Source of the DNA: VXMT01 sp965204835
GTDB taxonomy: Bacteria; Chloroflexota; Dehalococcoidia; UBA2979
DNA: 64,000 nt
Assembly (NCBI GenBank): GCA_965204835.1
Contig: OZ242017.1
Coordinates: forward strand, 496,001-560,000
Direction of reading: 5' to 3'
The notes under the pieces are model-generated. The model saw only the letters and a program-made list of their open reading frames with translations. It had not been told where the DNA came from and did no database searches. Below are positions 58,266 through 64,000 of this stretch, one piece after another. The translations under genes were made by a program, and so were the position numbers. Position 1 is the stretch's first letter. Every line of letters begins with the position of its first letter.

Positions 58266-59567
58266 ATGCAACTCAGTGAGACAGCACGATCCGCGATCGT
58301 CGCCGCCATGGCGGCCGGTGCGCTCGTCGTCGCCGTGGTCGCGCTCGTCGTTGCCCTCGACGGCGACAGCGGCGAGGACCGCCCCGGCTCGGTGCAGGTG
58401 ATCAACACCGACGGAGCGTCAGGCTCCGTGTCGGCGTCGGTCTCCGGCGTGACGGGCTCCGTATCGGGAGTCACCGGCTCGGTGTCCGGAGTGACGGGCA
58501 CCGCCAGCGGCTCCGTGACGGGCTCCGTCTCGGGCGTCTCCGGCAGCGTCAGCGCGCCGGGCTCGGCGACCGTGACGGGGACGGGCGTGAGGGGCCTCTT
58601 CATCCCGGTCGGCCAGGAGGCCGAAACGGAAGGGCCCACCAAGTCGGACGGCTACTACAGCCCGACGACCAACCGGGAGATCTACCAGAAGATCCCCTCG
58701 GACTACCAGGAGATCGTCGCGCTCACCAACGTGATCTCGGATGGCCATCCGTTGCCCGCGGCGGAGATCTGGCTCCTCTATGAGGCCGGATCGCACACCC
58801 GCATCGGCAACCAGAGCCGGACGCTGCGCAGCTTCGCCGCCGGCACCACGCCGGGCACGTACTTCCCGGATGCCGCTGAGTTCTACGGTTCGGCGAGGTT
58901 CCTCGACACACCGATCCGGAACGCGGTGAGCCAGCGCGGCGACGCGGCGGAGTACACCGATGCTCAGCGGCGTCAGGCCATCAACAAGGGCATGCTCCGC
59001 GTCCTGTACCACTGGTCCAAGTTCTACATGATCATCGGCGGTGAGTTCATGAGGTCCGGCCTCGTGGACGAAGCGTGGGCCATCTACGTCGGCGAGGAGG
59101 TCGACGACGAGTACCCGGACTCCCTGGCTGCGCTGGCCCGGTCGCGCGAGGGCAACTTCGGCAGGGAAGGGACGCTGGACGTTCCGCTCCGCGAGGCGAT
59201 GGAGCGGGCCCGGCAGGCGGCCGACGCCGGGGACGAAGCCGCCTACGCAGCCGCGGCCCAAGATGTCTACTCACGGTTCAACGCCATCTTCTACCTGGCG
59301 ACCGTGCGCTACATCGGCATCTCGCACGACGACGTGCAGAAGGGCGAGGACCCCGGCACGCACCAGGTCGAGGCGCTGGCGTTCTACCAGTCGATCCAGC
59401 CTGAGGTCGCCAAGGCCGACCCGGCTGCCGACGAGACGATCGTCGCCTATCTCACGGCCGAGCCCGACCAACTCACGGCTGCGGCGCGCGACGCGGCCCT
59501 GGGCGCACTCAACGGGACGGCTGCCGCCCTCCTGCTGAACGAGAGCGACCTGGTGACGAGCTACTAA
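58266..59567 (+). CDS. Membrane-anchored extracytoplasmic protein, possibly FEA1-like (iron assimilation)
   Basis: 433 residues. An N-terminal anchor (SAIVAAMAAGALVVAVVALVVAL) is followed by a Ser/Gly/Val/Thr stalk of GSVSGVT-type repeats (about residues 50-105). The remaining 320 residues are helical: DYQEIVALTNVISDGHPLPA, TYFPDAAEFYGSARFLDTPI, QAINKGMLRVLYHWSKFYM and VDEAWAIYVGE. The layout and several blocks recall the FEA1/low-iron-inducible periplasmic protein family, but this is from memory and not certain. The nearby ferric-binding protein at 53794 fits an iron theme. ATG 58266 has GAGAGGAA about six bases ahead. A long inverted repeat follows the gene. Confidence 0.65.
   Translation: MQLSETARSAIVAAMAAGALVVAVVALVVALDGDSGEDRPGSVQVINTDGASGSVSASVSGVTGSVSGVTGSVSGVTGTASGSVTGSVSGVSGSVSAPGSATVTGTGVRGLFIPVGQEAETEGPTKSDGYYSPTTNREIYQKIPSDYQEIVALTNVISDGHPLPAAEIWLLYEAGSHTRIGNQSRTLRSFAAGTTPGTYFPDAAEFYGSARFLDTPIRNAVSQRGDAAEYTDAQRRQAINKGMLRVLYHWSKFYMIIGGEFMRSGLVDEAWAIYVGEEVDDEYPDSLAALARSREGNFGREGTLDVPLREAMERARQAADAGDEAAYAAAAQDVYSRFNAIFYLATVRYIGISHDDVQKGEDPGTHQVEALAFYQSIQPEVAKADPAADETIVAYLTAEPDQLTAAARDAALGALNGTAAALLLNESDLVTSY
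58430..58570 (+). repeat. GSVSGVT stalk repeats
   Basis: Repeats of about 21 bp encoding SVSGVTG, SVSGVTG, SVSGVTG and variants (ASGSVTG, SVSGVSG). Codon usage differs between copies (TCC, TCG, TCA; GTC, GTG, GTA), so the repeats are kept at the protein level and are not freshly duplicated. Confidence 0.75.
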
Positions 59568-59613
59568 TGTCGGGGACCGCCGACGACGTCGGCACACTGC
59601 AGTAAGTCCCGCA

Positions 59614-59657
59614 GAGCGTGGGCGGCGGGTAAGCCCCTTCACTCGCCGTCCACGCTC
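59614..59657 (+). terminator. Long stem-loop after the FEA1-like gene
   Basis: GAGCGTGGGCGGCG (59614-59627) pairs with CGCCGTCCACGCTC (59644-59657), 14 bp with one G-T pair and a 16-base loop. It lies in the 111-base gap before ATG 59679 and could be a terminator or a leader structure of the following gene. Confidence 0.5.
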
Positions 59658-59678
59658 CTCACCACGGAGGACCGCACC

Positions 59679-60485
59679 ATGAAGGTCACCATCGCCGGGT
59701 ACGGCTCGGTCGGCAGCTACGTCGCAGGCCTCTTCGCCGACATCGAGCCCACCCTCTACGACCCGCCGCTCGGCCTCGGCGCCGTCAACGACCTGCGCGA
59801 CACCGACTTCGTCGTCGTGTGCGTGCCGACGCCGCAGCTCCCGTCCGGGGCGTGCGACACCTCGATCGTCGAGGAGGTCGTGGGCCTCGCCGACCCGCGG
59901 GTGGCGATCGTCTGTCACAGCACGGTCGCCATCGGGACCACCGAGCGCCTGATAGCGGAGACCGGCAAGCCGTTGGTCTTCATGCCCGAGTACGCCGGCG
60001 AGAAGAACGACCACCCGTTGCGCGATCCCGCCAACCGGGACTTCCTCATCTACGGCGGGCACGAACCGCCAGTCTCGGCCGTGCAGGCCCTCTACGAGCA
60101 GGCCTACGGCCCGGGCGTCCGGCACTTCCGCGTGCCGCCGACCGTGGCCGAGGTGGTCAAGTACATGGAGAACGCCTTCCTCGCCACGAAGGTCGCGTTC
60201 TGCAACGAGTTCTTCGACCTCTGCTCGGCCGTCGGCGTCGACTACGACTGGGTGCGGATGCTCTGGCTGCAGGACGACCGCATCAACGCCAGCCACACGC
60301 TCGTCACCGAGGAGCGCGGCTACGGCGGGCAGTGCCTCCCCAAGGACACCGCCGCAGTCAGCGCCACCGGCCGCGAGGTGGGGGCGCCGATGGTGATCCT
60401 CGAGGCCGTCCAGGAAGCCAACGAGTGGCACCGCGTACAGGGCGCCGGCGCAGCCGAGGCCGCCCTCGAGGCGTCGACGCCATGA
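59679..60485 (+). CDS. Short UDP-glucose/GDP-mannose dehydrogenase-family protein
   Basis: 268 residues. KVTIAGYGSVGSYVAGLF is the NAD site, DFVVVCVPTPQLPSGACDTS and VKYMENAFLATKVAFCNEF are family blocks, and GYGGQCLPKDTAAV contains the catalytic Cys 219. The protein ends soon after the central dimerisation domain, so the usual C-terminal UDP-sugar domain is missing, and the N-terminal domain is also compact. True UDP-glucose dehydrogenases are about 430 residues. It could use a different nucleotide sugar or work with a partner. GGAGG lies about nine bases upstream. The next gene overlaps its stop by four bases. Confidence 0.88.
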   Translation: MKVTIAGYGSVGSYVAGLFADIEPTLYDPPLGLGAVNDLRDTDFVVVCVPTPQLPSGACDTSIVEEVVGLADPRVAIVCHSTVAIGTTERLIAETGKPLVFMPEYAGEKNDHPLRDPANRDFLIYGGHEPPVSAVQALYEQAYGPGVRHFRVPPTVAEVVKYMENAFLATKVAFCNEFFDLCSAVGVDYDWVRMLWLQDDRINASHTLVTEERGYGGQCLPKDTAAVSATGREVGAPMVILEAVQEANEWHRVQGAGAAEAALEASTP

Positions 60486-60943
60486 CCGGCCGTCGTATGT
60501 CGATCGGGAGCATGCGCGGCTGCGAGTGCGGCAAGCACGTCTGGCTCCTCCTGCATGAGGACGAGGGCGGCGCGCACGTCGGGCTGCGCGTGCACACCGA
60601 GCTGAGCGAGTGGTTCGACCCGGAACAGACCGGCGTCACGCGATTGCTCCAGGGCATCACCGCGGTCATGCGCCAGGCCGGGCGGGAGCCCAGCGCCGTG
60701 GTCGTCACCGAGGGCGCGGGCCGGCGCGTGAGCGTGCGCCTGCGCGTCGGCGGCGCCGGCGAGACTGACATCGAGTGCGAGCCGGGCGTCTCACTCCTCC
60801 TCGCCGAGCGCACGGGGCTGCCGATCCTGCTCCAGGAGCTCACGGACCGCCCCGCGGAAGCCGCTCCGGCGGAGAGCGAGATTCCCGAGGTCTACCGCGA
60901 GACGCTCGCGGCGCTGGGGCTGCTGGCCGAAGCGCCCGACTGA
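60482..60943 (+). CDS. Small protein with a bifunctional-nuclease-like (DUF151-like) pattern
   Basis: 153 residues. HVWLLLHEDEGGAHVGLRV, GITAVMRQAGREPSAVVVTEGAGRRVSVRLRV and ECEPGVSLLLAERTGLPILLQEL follow the order of DUF151/BFN proteins (strand, helix, G-x-x-x-x-V-x-(I/V)...strand...A-(I/L)-A-x-x-x-x-P-I), though the core Arg-x-Ser-Asp motif of that family is not visible. The match is therefore weak. There is no signal peptide. ATG overlaps the stop of the dehydrogenase gene (ATGA), so the two work in one operon. The end overlaps the convergent membrane-protein gene by 52 bases. Confidence 0.6.
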   Translation: MTGRRMSIGSMRGCECGKHVWLLLHEDEGGAHVGLRVHTELSEWFDPEQTGVTRLLQGITAVMRQAGREPSAVVVTEGAGRRVSVRLRVGGAGETDIECEPGVSLLLAERTGLPILLQELTDRPAEAAPAESEIPEVYRETLAALGLLAEAPD

Positions 60944-62370
60944 TCGGGCGCCCTCGGCGGGTCGGGTGTGTCCGGCCTGCCGAGGGTGAGCCACGCGGTC
61001 AGCACCGCGCCGCCGGCCGCGAGCCACGCCACGGTGAGCACCCACGTCTCCGTCGTCCACGCGGTGTACTGCGGGAACATACCGTCGAAGACGCGGAACA
61101 GCGCCGCGTCCATCTCCCACGGGTCGACCGCGATCACCACCTCGCGTGACCGCCCCGCGAGCGACAGCGCGGCCGTGACCGCGAGCGAGTACGCGCCGAG
61201 CGCCACCAGCGCCACGCGCCACGCCGCCGGGCTCCTCGACGCGACGAGCACGAGCGGGACCGGCAGCAGGGGGAACACCGTCACGAGCGTCCGTCCCGGG
61301 AACCAGTAGCCCATCATCGTGATCGCGACGAACACCGCGATGAGCGCCTGCGCGGCGATGAGGCCCAGCACCAGGCGCATGCGCGCATCGCCGCGCGCGA
61401 GCAGCAGCAGGCCCGGCAGCACCAGGAACAGCACCGGCGCCCAGCGCGCGACGCCGAACCGGCGGTCGATCAGCAGCCCCCACAGCCGGTAGACGCGGTC
61501 GCCGAACTCCACGTGGCGGACCAGCGTCCCGGCCGCGGTGTCGCCGGCGTAGACCAGGTTCACGTTGTACGGCGTGAGCGACTCGTACGTCGCGAGGTGG
61601 AACGCGCCGTACGCGAGCGCAGAGACGCCGCCACCGGCGAGGAGCACTCCGCGCCCTCGCGCGTCGGCGCGCCACAGCACGTACAGCGCCAGCAGCGCGG
61701 CGAGCGGCGCGTACTTCGTGCCCAGCCACGGCAGCATGGTGAGCAGCACCACCACGGCTACGACGCGACGCACCGAGGGTTGCTCGGGCCCGATCGTGAG
61801 CAGCAGCACGGTCACGATCACGAGCCCGGCGGGGATCTCCGGGTACACCTCGGACGAGTGGATGTACCCCGTCGCGCTGAGCGCGACGAGCGCCGTCGCG
61901 AGCCACACCAGCCACGGCCGCGCGCCCGTGAGCCGCAGCGCGAGGAGGTAGGCGAGCGCCCACGTCAGCGCGGCGATGAGCACGAGCTGCACCTGTGCCC
62001 CGACCAGCCCGTCGATGGCGAATCCCGGCAGCAGCAGCACCGACGTCCCCACGTTGTGCGGGCTCAGCACCTGCCCGTTGGCGAGGGGCACGGACTGCGA
62101 CCACAGCCCCACGCGGTGGTCGAAGAACACCTCGTACGACCGCGTCCGGTACTGGTTGCGGAGGTCGAGGTTGCCGTCCCGGAGCAGGCTCTGCGTGGTG
62201 ATCAGGTAGAACGGCTCATCGGCCGTGATCGAAGCGGCTCGGGTCGCCCGGATGTCGATCGAGGTGCTGTAGACGACGACGAGCAGGGCGAAGAGCACCG
62301 TCGCGCCGACGAGGCCCGGTCGCCGTCGGGCGAGGTCCATCAGTCCGCGTGCCGCGTCGGTCGGTCGCAC
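60892..62370 (-). CDS. Polytopic membrane protein, GT-C/PMT-like
   Basis: 492 residues with ten or more membrane helices (LVGATVLFALLVVVY, LVLIAALTWALAYLLAL, WLATALVALSATGYI, VVLLTMLPWLGTKYAPL). The first loop holds SITADEPFYLITTQSLLRDGNLD, in which the Asp-Glu of the T-A-D-E motif is in the position of the acidic catalytic residue of GT-C glycosyltransferases (ArnT/PMT). It could transfer sugars from polyprenyl-phosphate donors such as the one made by the fused GT2. GTG 62370 has GAGGA five bases upstream; ATG 62340 is an alternative. The last 52 bases overlap the convergent gene. Confidence 0.8.
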   Translation of the reverse strand: MRPTDAARGLMDLARRRPGLVGATVLFALLVVVYSTSIDIRATRAASITADEPFYLITTQSLLRDGNLDLRNQYRTRSYEVFFDHRVGLWSQSVPLANGQVLSPHNVGTSVLLLPGFAIDGLVGAQVQLVLIAALTWALAYLLALRLTGARPWLVWLATALVALSATGYIHSSEVYPEIPAGLVIVTVLLLTIGPEQPSVRRVVAVVVLLTMLPWLGTKYAPLAALLALYVLWRADARGRGVLLAGGGVSALAYGAFHLATYESLTPYNVNLVYAGDTAAGTLVRHVEFGDRVYRLWGLLIDRRFGVARWAPVLFLVLPGLLLLARGDARMRLVLGLIAAQALIAVFVAITMMGYWFPGRTLVTVFPLLPVPLVLVASRSPAAWRVALVALGAYSLAVTAALSLAGRSREVVIAVDPWEMDAALFRVFDGMFPQYTAWTTETWVLTVAWLAAGGAVLTAWLTLGRPDTPDPPRAPDQSGASASSPSAASVSR

Positions 62371-62544
62371 CGTGTTCCTCAAGAAGCTGCGGGTGTCCGG
62401 GGCTCCTCGGGGCCCATGCCGGCATTGTCCCACCAACGCCGCGTGGGGGGAGATGGTCTCGCCACCCGGTCGGGCCGGCGCGCTACCGCGGTTCGGCGCC
62501 CGCGGACCCGATACCCAGTCTCTTGCACGGCCGGGCGGCGCCGT

Positions 62545-62584
62545 GATACGGTATCGCGCTGGTGAGACGCCGTCTCATTACAAT
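62545..62584 (+). promoter_or_regulatory. Promoter and dyad operators of the ZnuA-like gene
   Basis: Two dyads, GATAC-G-GTATC (62545-62555) and TGAGAC-GCC-GTCTCA (62563-62577), lie just ahead of TACAAT (62579-62584) as the -10. Repressor binding at the second would block the spacer. A Zur- or Fur-type zinc repressor is the natural candidate. The leader to GTG 62614 is about 25 bases, with GGAGGGG. Confidence 0.5.
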
Positions 62585-62613
62585 GGAATCGTCTGACGTG
62601 GAGGGGTCGATTC

Positions 62614-63768
62614 GTGCGGAACATCATGGGACTGCGGACGCTCTGGACTGCCCTGCTGCTCGCGCTTGCGATCGCCGTCGCGGCTGCGTGCACCGACGGG
62701 GACGACGATGGCGATGAGACCGTGGATGAAGGCGGGGAACGCCTCCAGGTCGTCGCGTCGACCGGCATCATCGGGCACTTTGCCGAGCAGATCGCCGGGG
62801 ACGACGCCGACGTCGTGCCCGTGATCCCGCCGGGCGCGGATGCTCACACCTTCAGCCCCACCACCGCCGCCATCCGCGCCGTCGCGGCCGCCGACCTCGT
62901 GATCGTCAACGGCTACAACCTCGAGGAAACCACCCTGGCCACCATCTTCGAGCAGCTCCGTGACGACGCCCAGCTCGTCATCGCCACGGCCGGCATCGCC
63001 CCGCTCGAAGGCGGCCACCACCACCACGAGGAGGAGGGTCACGACGAGGACGAAGAAGGCCACGGCCACGACGAGGACGAAGAGGGCCACCACGACGAGG
63101 ACGAAGAGGGCCACCACGACGACGAGGATGAAGAAGGCCACGGCCACGACGAGGACGAAGAAGGCCACGGCCACGACGAGGACGAAGAAGGCCACCACGA
63201 CGACGAAGAGATCACGGTCGCCGCGGAACACGGGCTCGCCGTCGCCGATGGCGACCCGCACATGTGGCTCACTGTCCCGAACGCGATGGCCTACGTGCGC
63301 AACATCGCGAACGCGATCGTCGCCGCGGACCCGGACAACGCGGCCGCCTACCGCGAGCGCGAAGCGGCATACCTCGCCGAGCTACAGGCGCTGGACGAGG
63401 AGGTCCGGACCACCATCGCCAGCATCCCGGAGGACCGTCGCGTGCTGATCGTCTACCACGACGCATTCCAGTACTTCGCCGCCGAGTACGGGCTCGAGCT
63501 GGCCGCCACCCTGCTGCCGGGCAACCCCTCGCAGCAGGCAAGCGCCTCCGCCGTGGCCGAGATCATCGAGATCGTGGGTGACCGCCAGGTCGGCGCTGTC
63601 TACCGCGAGCCGCAGTTCGCCGCCGAAGCCATCGAGGCGATCGCACAAGAGGCGGGCGTGCGTGTGCTGACGCTCTACTCCGCCGCCTTCACCGACGAGG
63701 TCGACAGCTACGTCAAGCTGATGCGTGAGAACGCGAACGCCCTGGTCGACGGGCTCGGCGGGGGGTAA
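62614..63768 (+). CDS. Zinc ABC-transporter substrate-binding lipoprotein (ZnuA-like)
   Basis: 384 residues. The signal LLLALAIAVAAAC (Cys 26) is followed by the cluster A-I fold: LQVVASTGIIGHFAEQIAG, PPGADAHTFSPTTAAI with a metal His, then a His/Asp/Glu loop of about 70 residues made of GHGHDEDEE- and GHHDDED-type repeats, then GDPHMWLTVPNAMAYVRNIA and VYHDAFQYFAAEYGLE with the other two His. The fourth ligand region is SAAFTDEVDSYVKLM. The loop is typical of zinc-specific members and may gather zinc. GTG 62614 with GGAGGGG upstream. ZnuB and ZnuC are not in the window. Confidence 0.93.
   Translation: MRNIMGLRTLWTALLLALAIAVAAACTDGDDDGDETVDEGGERLQVVASTGIIGHFAEQIAGDDADVVPVIPPGADAHTFSPTTAAIRAVAAADLVIVNGYNLEETTLATIFEQLRDDAQLVIATAGIAPLEGGHHHHEEEGHDEDEEGHGHDEDEEGHHDEDEEGHHDDEDEEGHGHDEDEEGHGHDEDEEGHHDDEEITVAAEHGLAVADGDPHMWLTVPNAMAYVRNIANAIVAADPDNAAAYREREAAYLAELQALDEEVRTTIASIPEDRRVLIVYHDAFQYFAAEYGLELAATLLPGNPSQQASASAVAEIIEIVGDRQVGAVYREPQFAAEAIEAIAQEAGVRVLTLYSAAFTDEVDSYVKLMRENANALVDGLGGG
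63010..63210 (+). repeat. His/Asp/Glu tandem repeats in the ZnuA-like loop
   Basis: 27- to 30-bp units such as GGCCACGGCCACGACGAGGA and GGCCACCACGACGACGAAGA repeated about seven times, encoding GHGHDEDEE and GHHDEDEE. Near-identical codons indicate recent expansion. Confidence 0.8.
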
Positions 63769-64000
63769 CGCTCACGGCGCTCAAGGGACCTCGCCTGCCG
63801 CCGGCCAGCTGAGTCGGAGTTCGTGAACCGCGCCCCTGGCGACCTGTTCGCGGAACGCGTCCCGGCCCATCACGCCGTTTCATCGCGGGCGCGGGGCGGC
63901 CTGAGGCCGACCCAGCGCGCTCGACGCCATGCCGCCGGGCTCGGTCCGTGACACCCGACACGGGCTGCGGCGGTCCCGGCGCGCAGACCTTGCGGCCGCG
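63769..64000. other. 232 bases at the right edge without a supported gene
   Basis: No reading frame on either strand has recognisable protein similarity or codon bias here, and no strong hairpin was seen. It may be the upstream region of a gene outside the window. Confidence 0.4.

Noticed and set aside
55176..59567. A single 1463-codon protein
   Set aside because: After about 57341 the frame turns Arg/Pro-rich and loses similarity, while another frame encodes the rest of the phosphodiesterase and the glycosyltransferase. The last 434 codons are a separate gene with its own start and ribosome site.
63713..63961. 82-codon minus-strand frame at the right edge
   Set aside because: It is Arg/Gly/Pro-rich without similarity, overlaps the end of the ZnuA-like gene and has no ribosome site.

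Overview
The window reads as chromosomal DNA of a high-GC (about 70 % by eye) bacterium. The best guess is Chloroflexota, probably a Dehalococcoidia-like lineage. This is an inference. It rests on the Thr/Pro/Ala-rich low-complexity linkers in many lipoproteins and surface proteins, lamin-tail and CotH surface proteins, a monoderm-style set of lipoproteins, frequent GTG/TTG starts, very compact operons with 4-bp overlaps, and a metabolic mix of CaiB, Rieske, VOC and alpha/beta-hydrolase genes. No rRNA or phylogenetic marker is present apart from recF. There is one tRNA (Arg, TCT, with encoded CCA). I see no phage, insertion sequence, CRISPR array or replication origin.

Layout. 0-9 kb: end of a CoA-transferase gene, an orphan DUF433 antitoxin with a deleted DUF5615 partner, tRNA-Arg, a giant anchored surface protein, an OmpR-type two-component system divergent from a secreted helical-repeat protein, and two tandem membrane paralogues. 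9-17 kb: a cobalamin riboswitch ahead of a BtuF-like lipoprotein, DUF2283, an SDR, a TPR protein, an alpha/beta hydrolase, pterin dehydratase, a retropepsin-like protease gene pair, a class-III aminotransferase and a secreted 3D-like protein. 16-25 kb: two paralogous XRE regulators, an AAA+ ATPase/VWA pair, and a four-gene overlapping operon of two DUF1538 membrane proteins, a PII-like protein and a CBS protein. 25-37 kb: lipid kinase, recF, oxidoreductases, MFS, a 46-residue peptide gene with its own terminator, a PAS-LuxR regulator, a VWA lipoprotein, a hydrolase-fold protein without a recognisable catalytic triad, and threonine aldolase. 37-54 kb: MMPL exporter, a DHA2 exporter overlapping an LprG-like lipoprotein, a Rieske oxygenase, sulfurtransferase, CotH protein, ketopantoate reductase-like protein, Zn-ADH, an SLC13/TrkA-C permease and an NHL propeller protein. 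54-64 kb: ferric-iron binding protein, a frameshifted flippase/phosphodiesterase/glycosyltransferase fusion, a possible FEA1-like iron protein, a short UDP-sugar dehydrogenase, a polytopic membrane protein and a ZnuA-like zinc lipoprotein.

How things fit together. Metal and cofactor acquisition recurs (B12 riboswitch-BtuF, ferric SBP, FEA1-like, ZnuA), but none of these binding proteins has its permease or ATPase beside it. Envelope biology is the other theme: LprG-like/exporter pair, MMPL, lipid kinase, flippase fusion, and two lamin-tail surface proteins. The most attractive candidates for new biology are (i) the DUF1538-DUF1538-PII-CBS operon, (ii) the LprG/P55-like pair outside mycobacteria, (iii) 11-bp direct repeats shared by the two-component locus at 7 kb and the tiny peptide gene at 32 kb, which suggest a common regulon, (iv) the triple-domain envelope fusion broken by a 4-bp tandem duplication, and (v) the paired XRE regulators with a shared unknown C-terminal module.
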